From positions 770,103-834,102 of the forward strand of contig NZ_JAGYPF010000002.1 of NCBI RefSeq assembly GCF_018343535.1: DNA of 64,000 nt. Reading direction: 5' to 3'. This DNA comes from Neobacillus rhizophilus (GTDB lineage: Bacteria; Bacillota; Bacilli; Bacillales; Cytobacillaceae). The notes under the pieces are model-generated. The model saw only the letters and a program-made list of their open reading frames with translations, did no database searches and was not told the DNA's origin. Position numbers and translations under genes: made by a program. Position 1 is the first letter of the stretch. Every line of letters starts with the position of its first letter. This document shows, piece after piece, positions 35,877 to 45,459 of the stretch.

Positions 35877-37919
35877 ATGAATAGAAAGGTTTTATTATTT
35901 TTTTCTGTACTATTAATCTTTTTTGGATCTCTTCCAAAAGGAAGTAATGCAAATGGATTAGATACTACAACTTTAGGAACTTCACCTGAAATTTCAAGTT
36001 ATTTTATCATCCATTATAATGGTGAAAATCAAGAAACAGTACTAAATGACAATGTATCATTGACGTTAAATGGTTGGACAGATGAAGCAAAATCTTCTGT
36101 TAAGGGTAAGATTAATATTCATACTGATTCCATAAATCAAACAGAAGATATCACGATTGATGTTACCAATGACCTAAAGGAAATTTCAGTCCCGGAAAAA
36201 GAAAGTATATTTTATAGATTAGAAGTGTCTGATACATTTAACGTTGAGGAAGTGACAAATGAACCTAATGCTACCAGTACTCAAAGTGTAAATGAGACTC
36301 CATCTTCGGAGGACAGTTTTGTAGTTAGTGAGACCCCATCTTCGAAGGACAGTACTGTAGTTAGTGAAGGAACTTCTGAAGAAGCTTTAAATTCAACCAA
36401 TGCAGAATCAACAATTGGGACACCTTCTATTCAATATGCCACTCATGTACAAGACATTGGATGGCAAAACCCTGTTTCAGATGGAGAATTGTCCGGTACA
36501 GAAGGGCAAGCAAAACGACTGGAAAGTATTAAAATTTCAGTCGATAATGTAGAAGACTTAGGTGTGAAATACTCCACACATGTTCAAGATTATGGGTGGC
36601 TTCCTTATGTTTCCAATGGAAAAGAGAGTGGAACTACAGGACAAGGAAAACGCTTGGAAGCTATTAAGATCGATTTAACTGGTACCCAAGCTGAAAATTA
36701 TGATATATACTATCGAGTTCATGCACAAGATTTTGGCTGGTTAGGTTGGGCAAAGAATGGAGAATCCGCTGGTACAGAGGGATTTTCAAAACGCTTGGAA
36801 GCAATTGAGGTTGTTTTGGTGCCAAAAGGTGGAGCAGCTCCTGGCTCAACAGATCAACCATTTGTAAAAAAACTATCTGTTGCTTATTCAACTCATGTTG
36901 AATCATATGGTTGGTTGGGGTATGTAGAAGACGGAGCAACGAGTGGAACCCAAGGGCAGGGTAAACGTATGGAGGCAATTAAAATTACTCTACCCAATAC
37001 TCCTTATAATGGAGATATTATATATTCAACTCATGTTCAAGATTATGGCTGGATGAAAGATGTTTCCAATGGTGAAGTTTCAGGTACCACTGGACAAAGC
37101 AAGCGATTGGAAGCCATTAAAATTAATTTAACTGGTGAAATAGCAAATTACTATGATATTTATTATCGAGTTCACGCACAAGATTATGGTTGGTTAGGTT
37201 GGGCGAAAAATGGGATGAAAGCTGGTACCGAAGGGCGTTCAAAACGATTAGAAGCTATCCAAATCAAGTTAGTCCCTAAAGGCCAAGGTGAACCAGTAAG
37301 TGTAAACGAGGCATTTAAACAATCATGGACAGTATTTTTAGATCCTGGACATGGTGGATCTGACCCTGGTGCAACTGCAGGCGGGTATCGAGAAGCGGAC
37401 TTAAATTTAGCTGTTGCGAAAAAAGCACAAGCATTATTAGTAAATCGCGGCTATACAGTTTATATGTCCAGAAATGACAATACATCTATACCATTGCTGG
37501 ATCGTTCTCAAATGGCAAATAATTTACATGCAGATATCTTCGTTAGTATCCACACTAACTCTACGGGAACATCAACAACTTCAGTTAGTGGTATTGAGTC
37601 TTACTTCTATGAAAGTGATCCAACAAATCCTTCAAAAATCAATGCTGGTATGGCTACTAATCCAGACAGAATTGCAAAGAGTATGAAACTTGCAAATTTA
37701 ATTCAAGAAAAAATGATTGCATATACAGGAGCCACTAACCGTGGAACTGATGGGGCAGATTTTTCAGTCGTACGGGAATCGGCTATGCCTGCCACTTTAA
37801 TAGAGATTGGCTTTATAAATAATTCTAGCGAACGCCAGAAATTATTCACGGAGTCATATCAAAATATACTGGGAAAAGCAATTGCTGATGCAATTGATGA
37901 TTACTTTAAAACATATTAA
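35877..37919 (+). CDS. Secreted N-acetylmuramoyl-L-alanine amidase with six ChW repeats
   Basis: A 680-residue peptidoglycan hydrolase. The signal peptide is about 1-25. An N-terminal domain of about 85 residues (SSYFIIHYNGENQETVL onward) recurs in the next protein. A Ser/Thr-rich linker has a short duplicated SETPSS(E/K)DS unit. Six ChW repeats at about 185-467 have the form YSTHVQDYGW...SGTTGQ.KRLEAIKI. They are arranged as two triads of types A-B-C; the third of each reads YRVHAQD(Y/F)GWLGWAKNG. The Amidase_3 domain (about 482-677) carries the zinc residues in DPGHGG, READLNLAV and SIHTNS, and the catalytic glutamate in LIEIGFI. ChW repeats are mainly known from clostridia and probably bind wall polymer or protein partners. 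Confidence 0.92.
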   Translation: MNRKVLLFFSVLLIFFGSLPKGSNANGLDTTTLGTSPEISSYFIIHYNGENQETVLNDNVSLTLNGWTDEAKSSVKGKINIHTDSINQTEDITIDVTNDLKEISVPEKESIFYRLEVSDTFNVEEVTNEPNATSTQSVNETPSSEDSFVVSETPSSKDSTVVSEGTSEEALNSTNAESTIGTPSIQYATHVQDIGWQNPVSDGELSGTEGQAKRLESIKISVDNVEDLGVKYSTHVQDYGWLPYVSNGKESGTTGQGKRLEAIKIDLTGTQAENYDIYYRVHAQDFGWLGWAKNGESAGTEGFSKRLEAIEVVLVPKGGAAPGSTDQPFVKKLSVAYSTHVESYGWLGYVEDGATSGTQGQGKRMEAIKITLPNTPYNGDIIYSTHVQDYGWMKDVSNGEVSGTTGQSKRLEAIKINLTGEIANYYDIYYRVHAQDYGWLGWAKNGMKAGTEGRSKRLEAIQIKLVPKGQGEPVSVNEAFKQSWTVFLDPGHGGSDPGATAGGYREADLNLAVAKKAQALLVNRGYTVYMSRNDNTSIPLLDRSQMANNLHADIFVSIHTNSTGTSTTSVSGIESYFYESDPTNPSKINAGMATNPDRIAKSMKLANLIQEKMIAYTGATNRGTDGADFSVVRESAMPATLIEIGFINNSSERQKLFTESYQNILGKAIADAIDDYFKTY

Positions 37920-37924
37920 TTCAT

Positions 37925-37956
37925 GAAAACCCCCAAGTACTTTTGGGGGTTTTTTG
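37925..37956 (+). terminator. Rho-independent terminator of the ChW amidase gene
   Basis: AACCCCCAAGTAC / TTTTGGGGGTT stem, then T6. Confidence 0.9.
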
Positions 37957-38101
37957 GTATATTTTTATTGTCGAAAATAGTAATATTGATATAGTCTTTA
38001 ACCTGATTTTTATGTTAGACTAATAGAGTTAATACATGAAGATTGTCGAATTTAGTTCTTATTCGTGTTTTTATGTAAAAAAACTACAGGGAGAATGATA
38101 A

Positions 38102-40798
38102 ATGCGAAGAAGTATAGTTCTTATCGGAACGCTATTAATGGGTTCTGCATTTCCTACTGTAGGAAATATTGCTTATGCAATAGAAAGCTCCGATACTGGA
38201 AATTTTGTAGAAGGATCTATCTATTATTTCATTCATTATAATGGTGGAGAACAAGAGGTAGTCATACGTGAAAATGTAAAGTTGATATTGACTGGATGGG
38301 CGGATGAATCCAAAACAGCTGTAAATGGTAAAATTGAAATTCAAAATGATTCATCAACTGAAGTAAAGGATATTACGGTAAATGTTAATAATGAATTAAA
38401 TGAATTAGCCATATCTGAAAATGAAAGTATTCAATATAGATTAGCTTTGTCTGATTCTTTTAAAGTTGATGAAGTAAAGCCTGTAGATTTAAAAGAGCAA
38501 ATTACAGTTGTAGCTGAAAATAAAAATGGAACTTCAATTGAGGAAGTAGACTTAGTAGATGAAAACGGCACTGTGATTCAAAAGAAAGGCTTAATTTACT
38601 ATTCAACTGACAAAAATAACCAAAAACTAGTAATTACTAAAGAAGAATATGATTCTTTAAATTCTGATGTAGATTCATCTGGGGTAGTAAACTCTTCTAA
38701 TGTTAATTCAATAGAAAGTGAGAATAATCCCAATACAGTACAAACTGCTTCAGAAAGTACTCCCATAGAAAATCCTTCTGTTGTTTATTCAACCCATGTT
38801 CAAGATTACGGGTGGTTAACAGGTGTGTCCGATGGACAAATGTCAGGGACACAAGGCCAGGCGAAACGAATGGAAGCCATCAAGATTTCCTTAGGAAATA
38901 CTCCATATTCTGGAGGTATTTCTTACAAGACTCACGTTCAAGATTATGGCTGGTTAAACAATGTATCAGATGGGGCAATATCTGGAACATCTGGAGAAAG
39001 TAAACGTTTAGAAGCGATTCAAATCAATCTAACAGGTGAAATGGCACAACATTACGATGTTTATTACCGTGTTCACGCACAAGATTATGGTTGGTTGGAT
39101 TGGGCTAAAAACGGGGAATCTGCAGGTACACAGGGACTGTCGAAGCGCTTGGAAGCCATAGAGATTGTTTTGGTGGAAAAAGGTGGAGCTGCCCCAGGTT
39201 CAACAAATAGACCAATTATTATGGATCCATCTGTTGTTTATACTACCCATGTTCAAGATTATGGTTGGTTATCGGGTGTATCTGATGGAAAAATGTCAGG
39301 AACACAAGGACAAGCAAAACGCTTGGAAGCCATCAAGATTTCATTGGATAAGATTCCTTATGCCGGGGGTATTACTTACAAGACCCACGTTCAAGGGTAT
39401 GGCTGGTTAAATAATGTATCAAACGGTGCAATTTCTGGAACATCTGGAGAAGGTAAACGTTTAGAAGCGATTCAAATTAACCTAACCGGTGAAATGGCGC
39501 AACATTACGATATTTATTACCGTGTTCATGCACAAGATTATGGTTGGCTGGATTGGGCTAAAAACGGGGAATCTGCAGGTACACAAGGACTTTCAAAACG
39601 GTTGGAAGCTATTCAGATTATGTTAGTTGAAAAAGGTGGGGCAGCACCAGGCTCAACGAATAAACCATTTATTCAGTCAGATTTGACTAACTACTATAAT
39701 ATCACTCTAAATGATGCGTTAAATATGCAAATGAATGTTACGCCACAGACTGATAAATACGCAAATGCTCCTGCATATGTCAGCAGTCAATACCTTAACG
39801 TATTTAATGGTGGTTCGATAACGGGAAGCAGTGTAAACCTTAGGACTTCTCCAACTTTGAATAATGATAATATAGCTATTAACGTTGGAAAAGGAGCATT
39901 ATACAAAGTATTAGATGCTAATGTTACCGGTGATTCGTTCTCAGGTAGTACAAGATGGTATAAAATTGAATACAATGGACAGGTTTTATACGTGCATAGT
40001 GCTCTTGCGTCAGCTAATTTGAGAATCGGTCAAGCTACTGTTGATTATCTTAATATTAGAGCAGAAAAGAGTTCAGGCAGTCATATTTACGCTACTGTAA
40101 TGAAGAATACTTTATTCATTGTTTTAGAAGAAGCTGGTGACTGGGATAGAGTTAGTGTGGGTGCTTGGCGTAATGCAATGTCTTCAGATGTCCTTTATTA
40201 TTTGAATCCAACTAATTTTATAAATGATGAGAAACAAAGATTTCAATTCATGGACCTAACAAAACCTAGTGGAGTTTCAAAAGAGACTTTAAATCAATAT
40301 CTTGTTGGAAAAGGAATATTAGCAGGTCAAGGTCAAGCCTTCATTGATGCAGGAAATAAATATGGGATAAATGAAGTATATTTAATGGCACATACTTTGT
40401 TAGAAACGGGAAATGGTACTTCGACTCTTGCAAAAGGAGTAGAATATAATGGTAGAACAGTTTATAACATGTATGGTGTAGGAGCGCTTGATAACTGCCC
40501 GGTTGAATGTGGGGCAAAAACAGCTTATGAAAAAGGTTGGTTTACTCCATACGATGCAATAGTGGGTGGTGCATCCTTTATTGACAATGGTTATTTGGGT
40601 GGCAATAACACTTATAGTGTAGTTCAAAACACGTTATATGAAATGCGTTGGAACCCACAAGTAATGGCTACTTATAACAGAGCTGGGCATCAATATGCAA
40701 CGGACATTGGATGGGCATCTAAACAAGTTCAAGTTATGTATGACGTTTATAAAATTCAACCATTTACTGTATTCCTGGAATATCCAGTATATAAATAA
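38102..40798 (+). CDS. Secreted ChW-repeat endo-beta-N-acetylglucosaminidase
   Basis: An 898-residue autolysin-type protein. A signal peptide (about 1-26) is followed by the same N-terminal domain as the preceding amidase (YYFIHYNGGEQEVVI... through SIQYRLALSDSFKVDEV), then a region of Asn/Ser-rich linker. Six ChW repeats at about 228-513 form two A-B-C triads. Two bacterial SH3 domains follow (about 571-638, VNLRTSPTLNNDN; about 640-700, LNIRAEKSSGS). The C-terminal LytD/GH73-like glucosaminidase domain (about 730-880) has the probable catalytic glutamate in MAHTLLETGNG and the GYLGGNNTY motif. ATG 38102 has GGGAGAATG just upstream. It cleaves glycan strands, complementing the amidase next door. 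Own terminator. Confidence 0.92.
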   Translation: MRRSIVLIGTLLMGSAFPTVGNIAYAIESSDTGNFVEGSIYYFIHYNGGEQEVVIRENVKLILTGWADESKTAVNGKIEIQNDSSTEVKDITVNVNNELNELAISENESIQYRLALSDSFKVDEVKPVDLKEQITVVAENKNGTSIEEVDLVDENGTVIQKKGLIYYSTDKNNQKLVITKEEYDSLNSDVDSSGVVNSSNVNSIESENNPNTVQTASESTPIENPSVVYSTHVQDYGWLTGVSDGQMSGTQGQAKRMEAIKISLGNTPYSGGISYKTHVQDYGWLNNVSDGAISGTSGESKRLEAIQINLTGEMAQHYDVYYRVHAQDYGWLDWAKNGESAGTQGLSKRLEAIEIVLVEKGGAAPGSTNRPIIMDPSVVYTTHVQDYGWLSGVSDGKMSGTQGQAKRLEAIKISLDKIPYAGGITYKTHVQGYGWLNNVSNGAISGTSGEGKRLEAIQINLTGEMAQHYDIYYRVHAQDYGWLDWAKNGESAGTQGLSKRLEAIQIMLVEKGGAAPGSTNKPFIQSDLTNYYNITLNDALNMQMNVTPQTDKYANAPAYVSSQYLNVFNGGSITGSSVNLRTSPTLNNDNIAINVGKGALYKVLDANVTGDSFSGSTRWYKIEYNGQVLYVHSALASANLRIGQATVDYLNIRAEKSSGSHIYATVMKNTLFIVLEEAGDWDRVSVGAWRNAMSSDVLYYLNPTNFINDEKQRFQFMDLTKPSGVSKETLNQYLVGKGILAGQGQAFIDAGNKYGINEVYLMAHTLLETGNGTSTLAKGVEYNGRTVYNMYGVGALDNCPVECGAKTAYEKGWFTPYDAIVGGASFIDNGYLGGNNTYSVVQNTLYEMRWNPQVMATYNRAGHQYATDIGWASKQVQVMYDVYKIQPFTVFLEYPVYK

Positions 40799-40802
40799 AA
40801 TA

Positions 40803-40853
40803 AAGGGCTGCTCTCAAAAGTAATGTAAAAAGTACTTTTGGGGGCAGTCCTTC
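40803..40853 (+). terminator. Rho-independent terminator of the ChW glucosaminidase gene
   Basis: AAGGGCTGCTCTCAAAAGTA pairs with TACTTTTGGGGGCAGTCCTT. The following 270 bases to 41120 hold only the promoter/leader of the next gene; no other feature was seen. Confidence 0.85.
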
Positions 40854-41120
40854 ATTCATTAATAGGGCAAATTGTGAAAACAGTTTAAATTTAGTTAAAA
40901 GACCACGGATAATTGGAAAATACTCGAAGTGATTAATTTAAACAGTTTAATATAGAAATTAAGTTATAATAAATATAGTCTATTTTTAGAAATCAATAAT
41001 GGGGGATTTAATTTAAGAACCAAACAAATATTCTAATTACCTATGTGTTGCAAAATAAAAGTGGTTCTTAAGTAATTTAATAAAGAGTTTAATAGGCTAT
41101 GCGAAGGGAAAGAGAAAGAA

Positions 41121-44100
41121 ATGTTTTCTGAAAATTTTAAAAGGGTAATATTTAAAGTAATAGTACTTACTCTATCTGTTTTACTGATTTTTCAAAGCGG
41201 AATCTTTCAAATCGGGAAAGTACTTGCCGCTGCAGATACTACAAAACCAATATTAAAGGGTATTACAATAGAATCTCAAGAAGTTGGAATAGGAGATACT
41301 GTTAAAATTAGTATAGATGCGGAAGATGCCGAATCGGGAATCAAGTCTGTTTATATGAGTTACCAAACCCCGATTACAGAAAAGCTGCAAGGGTACACAT
41401 TAAAATATAACACGGATACTGGTAAATATGAAACGAAAATAGACATTACAAATCAGATTGAAAATGGGACGTGGAAAATTTACAGTATTTCAATAAAGGA
41501 TAATGCTGAGAATGATTTAGCATTATATAATAAGGATTTATCAAGTTTTGGCGATAAGGCGGATTTATCAAGCGGTGATTTTCACGTAACGGGTACAACA
41601 GAAGCGGATGTAACGAAGCCAGCATTAAACAGCATAGAGGTGGAAACGAGAGAAGCTAGTGTTGGTGATACAGTTAAAATAAGTATTACAGCAGAGGACA
41701 AGGAAACGGGAATCAAATCTGTCTATATGAGTTACCAAACCCCGATTACAGAAAAGCTGCAAGGGTACACACTAAAATATAATCCGGATACTGGTAAATA
41801 TGAAACGAAAATAGAGGTTACGAATCAGATAGAAAATGGGTTTTGGAAAATTTATAGTATCTCAATAAAAGATAACGCTGGAAATGATTTAGCGTTATAT
41901 AATAAAGATTTATCAAGTTTTGGCGAAAGAGCCGATTTATCAAGTGGTGATTTTCACGTAACGGGTACAACAGGAGCGGATGTAACGAAGCCAGCATTAA
42001 ACAATATAGAGGTAGAACCGAAAGAAGCAAGTGTCGGTGATACAGTTAAAATAAGTATCACAGCAGAGGACAAGGAAACAGGAATCAAGTCTGTCTATTT
42101 GAGTTATCAAACCCCGATTACAGAAAAACTGCAAGGCTTCTCATTAAAATATAACCCGGAAACCGGAAAATATGAAACGAAAATAGAAATTACCGATCAG
42201 ATTGAAAATGGGTTATGGAGGATTTACAGTATCTCAATAAAGGATAACGCTGGAAATGATTTAGCGTTATATAATAAGTATTTATCGAGTTTGGGTGAAA
42301 GGGTGGATTTATCAAGCGGGGAATTTGCTGTTACAGATGGTGTAAGTATTAAACCATTGAACCAAAGAGTGGTCACCAAAAATGAAACATGGACATCCGA
42401 ATCGATTAATGGCGATGTTTACATTGGCCCTGGGGCTGTATTAACGATAAATGGCGATGTAACTGTAAATGGAAATATTTATGTGCTTGGTGCTCTAGTG
42501 AGTTATGGAACATTTAATGTCAAAGGTACCATCCATGCCAATAATGTTCGTTATGGTTGGTCATCAACCCTTTATAACGGAACAGTCAATATCCGCAGTG
42601 GTATGAATAATATCAGTACGATGTCTGTGTCTAACCGTCCGGTGGAAGAATTTCCGATTGAGTTTTATACATCACCAATTGTTGCCGAAAATGGAATTAT
42701 TAAATATATGGAAGGTGCAACACTGCCGATTGCTGATATGTATATTGAAGATAATAAAGTAGATTTAAGATGGAACGGAACATTTTATTTACATGATTTG
42801 AATGTTGGAAGCAAAGACCATCTTACAGTTTCCTTTATCGATGTGTTTGGCAATACAATAAAAAAGCAGTTCCCATTAAATATTATTGATACGGTGGCTC
42901 CTGCGGCAAATGCCAAAATACCGGGAGGATACTATGGCGGTCCAAAATTAGTTGAGTTAACTATGTCTGAGGCTGGCAGCATTTACTATACTTTGAATGG
43001 AGAAGATCCTTCCATCTCAAGTAATAAATATAGTGAGCCGATCAAAATCAATAAAGATACAACTCTTAAATTTATTGCAGTGGATAAATTCGGAAATCAG
43101 TCGAAAGTATATACAGAGAAATATAAATTTTTTACTGTCGATGAGGTAACCGATCAAAGTACTAGCATTAAAGGCAATGCCCAGCAAAATTCTACTATTA
43201 TAGCCAAAACTGAAAGTTCTGAATGGACAGGAACAGCAAATGAGTCTGGTGATTTTACTATTCAAATTCCAACATTATCAGCAGGAACAGTCCTTAAAGT
43301 TCACGCGATTAGTGAAAATGGAGTGGAAAGTGAATCTTTAGACATTACCGTTACAGATGATACGGCACCTGCTCCACCGGAAGTTAATGAAGTAACGGAT
43401 CAATCCAGACAAGTAACGGGAAAAGCAGAAGTGGGAACAACGATTGAAGTGAAAGTGGATGGATCTGTGATTGGAACAGCCCCAGTTGAATCCGATGGTA
43501 CCTTTACAGCAGATGTTCCATTACAATTGGCAGGAACTAAAATATCTATTACCGCTACAGATGAAGCTAGAAATACAAGTGAGGAATCCACAGTGAGGGT
43601 GAAGGATGTTACAGCTCCGACGAAACCCGAAGTTAATGAAATAACGGATCAATCCACACAAGTATCAGGAAAGGCGGAAACCGGAACAACAGTCGAAGTA
43701 AAGGTAAATGATTCAGTAATTGGAACGGGCATCGTAAAGTCTGACGGTACATTTACAATTGAAATTCCATTACAGCCAGCTGGAACTACATTAACTCTTA
43801 TTGCTACAGATAAAGCTGGAAATATTAGTAAAGAATCCACTGTAAAGGTGAAGGATGTCACCGCACCAACGAAACCCGAGGTCAATGAAGTAACTGATCA
43901 ATCCACACAAATAACGGGAAAAGCGGAAGCAAGAACATCGATTGAAGTGAAAGTGGATGGATCAGTGATTCGAACTGCCCAGGTTGAATCCGATGGATCG
44001 TTTACGGTAGATATACCATTACAGTTGGCAGGAACAAAAATATCTCTTACTGCTACGGATGAAACTGGAAATACGAGTGACGAAATGACTGTAACAGTGA

Positions 44101-45275
44101 AGGACGTTACAGCTCCGACGAAACCCGAAGTTAATCTAGTAACCGACGAAGATGGGCAAATAACCGGAATGGCGGAGGCAGGGACAACCATCACAGTTAA
44201 GTCAAATGATTTAGTAATTAGAACTGATAAGGTGGAATTAGACGGTACATTCAAAGTAGATATTCCCTTACAGCCCGCGGGAACTGCAATAACGGTTATC
44301 GCTACAGATGTAGCAGGAAATAGCAGCGAAGACGCAATCGTTATTGTGAAAAACTTTCCTTCTGTAAAATATGCCACTCATGTTCAGGATTATGGATGGC
44401 AATCGCCGGTCTTTGATGGAGCAGTATCTGGAACTAGTGGACAGGCTAAACGTTTGGAATCAATCACGATTTCCTTAGATAGGAATAAAGCTCCTTATCC
44501 AGGAGGAATTATTTACAGAACCCATGTTCAAGATTATGGATGGCAGGACTTTGTTGCTGATGGAGTCATGTCAGGTACGGAAGGAAAAGCTAAGCGCCTT
44601 GAAGCCGTCGAAATAAAACTTACTGGTGAAATGGCAAAGCATTTTGATATCTACTATCGTGTTCATGCAGAAACCTATGGCTGGTTGGATTGGGCCAAAA
44701 ATGGTCAATCTGCAGGGACTCAAGGACTATCTAAACGATTGGAAGCTATCCAGATTGTTTTAGTCCAAAAAGGCGGTTCAGCACCTGGACCGACTGAAAA
44801 TCCGTTTTTAAAGATACCATCTGTTATTTATGCAACCCATGTACAAGATTATGGCTGGATGAACTATGTTAAAGATGGTATATTAAGTGGAACGCAAGGT
44901 GAGGCAAAACGGTTAGAAGGTATTAAGATAGATTTACAAAATTCTTCTTACAGCGGAGATGTTATTTATTCTACTCATGTCCAAGATTATGGCTGGTTGC
45001 CTAATGTAGCTAATGGTGCAATGTCCGGTACCTCCGGAGAAGCTAAACGCTTAGAAGCAATAACAATCAATTTAACTGGAGAAATAGCAAATTACTATGA
45101 TATTTACTACCGCGTCCATATTCAAGATTATGGTTGGCTGAGTTGGGCTAAAAATGGAATGAAAGCCGGATCAGAAGGGCAAGCCAAACGATTAGAGGCG
45201 ATTGAAATCAAACTTGTTCCTAAAGGTCAAGGCGGACTAGTTGGTGAAGATAACTCATATATGCGAGCACGATAG
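41121..45275 (+). CDS. Giant secreted Ig-repeat surface protein with six C-terminal ChW repeats
   Basis: 1384 residues, no enzymatic domain seen. The signal peptide is about 1-38. Three near-identical units of about 125 residues follow (about 39-400), each with GDTVKIS, ETGIKSVYMSYQTPITEKLQ and SISIKDNAGNDLALYNK. A beta-solenoid-like stretch (about 405-500, SINGDVYIGPGAVLTINGDV) comes next. A chitobiase C-terminal-type domain (about 615-670, YYTLNGEDPSISSNKYSEPI) precedes five bacterial Ig-like units (about 673-1078; TDQSTQVSGKAETGTTVEVK form). Six ChW repeats as two A-B-C triads end the protein (about 1082-1375). There is no LPXTG, so ChW repeats are the likely wall anchor. Probable adhesin or matrix scaffold. 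ATG 41121 follows an A/G-rich site (GAAAGAGAAAGAA), a weak Shine-Dalgarno. Confidence 0.88.
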   Translation: MFSENFKRVIFKVIVLTLSVLLIFQSGIFQIGKVLAAADTTKPILKGITIESQEVGIGDTVKISIDAEDAESGIKSVYMSYQTPITEKLQGYTLKYNTDTGKYETKIDITNQIENGTWKIYSISIKDNAENDLALYNKDLSSFGDKADLSSGDFHVTGTTEADVTKPALNSIEVETREASVGDTVKISITAEDKETGIKSVYMSYQTPITEKLQGYTLKYNPDTGKYETKIEVTNQIENGFWKIYSISIKDNAGNDLALYNKDLSSFGERADLSSGDFHVTGTTGADVTKPALNNIEVEPKEASVGDTVKISITAEDKETGIKSVYLSYQTPITEKLQGFSLKYNPETGKYETKIEITDQIENGLWRIYSISIKDNAGNDLALYNKYLSSLGERVDLSSGEFAVTDGVSIKPLNQRVVTKNETWTSESINGDVYIGPGAVLTINGDVTVNGNIYVLGALVSYGTFNVKGTIHANNVRYGWSSTLYNGTVNIRSGMNNISTMSVSNRPVEEFPIEFYTSPIVAENGIIKYMEGATLPIADMYIEDNKVDLRWNGTFYLHDLNVGSKDHLTVSFIDVFGNTIKKQFPLNIIDTVAPAANAKIPGGYYGGPKLVELTMSEAGSIYYTLNGEDPSISSNKYSEPIKINKDTTLKFIAVDKFGNQSKVYTEKYKFFTVDEVTDQSTSIKGNAQQNSTIIAKTESSEWTGTANESGDFTIQIPTLSAGTVLKVHAISENGVESESLDITVTDDTAPAPPEVNEVTDQSRQVTGKAEVGTTIEVKVDGSVIGTAPVESDGTFTADVPLQLAGTKISITATDEARNTSEESTVRVKDVTAPTKPEVNEITDQSTQVSGKAETGTTVEVKVNDSVIGTGIVKSDGTFTIEIPLQPAGTTLTLIATDKAGNISKESTVKVKDVTAPTKPEVNEVTDQSTQITGKAEARTSIEVKVDGSVIRTAQVESDGSFTVDIPLQLAGTKISLTATDETGNTSDEMTVTVKDVTAPTKPEVNLVTDEDGQITGMAEAGTTITVKSNDLVIRTDKVELDGTFKVDIPLQPAGTAITVIATDVAGNSSEDAIVIVKNFPSVKYATHVQDYGWQSPVFDGAVSGTSGQAKRLESITISLDRNKAPYPGGIIYRTHVQDYGWQDFVADGVMSGTEGKAKRLEAVEIKLTGEMAKHFDIYYRVHAETYGWLDWAKNGQSAGTQGLSKRLEAIQIVLVQKGGSAPGPTENPFLKIPSVIYATHVQDYGWMNYVKDGILSGTQGEAKRLEGIKIDLQNSSYSGDVIYSTHVQDYGWLPNVANGAMSGTSGEAKRLEAITINLTGEIANYYDIYYRVHIQDYGWLSWAKNGMKAGSEGQAKRLEAIEIKLVPKGQGGLVGEDNSYMRAR

Positions 45276-45311
45276 TAATTAAAGCAAATGAATACAAGTT
45301 TTATTCTTTAC

Positions 45312-45352
45312 AGGGACACTTCCTTATAAAAGTATGGATTTGTCCTTTTTTC
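45312..45352 (+). terminator. Weak terminator candidate
   Basis: GGGACA at 45313 pairs with TGTCC at 45341 across a long loop, followed by T6. Confidence 0.4.
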
Positions 45353-45420
45353 TTGGTTGTTACTGACACGTAATTACGGATACTTTGAACAGAGATGGAT
45401 TAATAACCGATCCGAAGTAA

Positions 45421-45446
45421 TAAGCCACTGCAAAAACAGTGGCTTA
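45421..45446 (-). terminator. Terminator of the minus-strand glycosyltransferase unit
   Basis: TAAGCCACTG pairs with CAGTGGCTTA around CAAAAA. Confidence 0.75.
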
Positions 45447-45459
45447 ATGAATCAATTAT

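Noticed and set aside
43400..44377. Long minus-strand ORFs in the Ig-repeat gene
   Set aside because: Repetitive mirror frames of the Ig repeats; no start signals.
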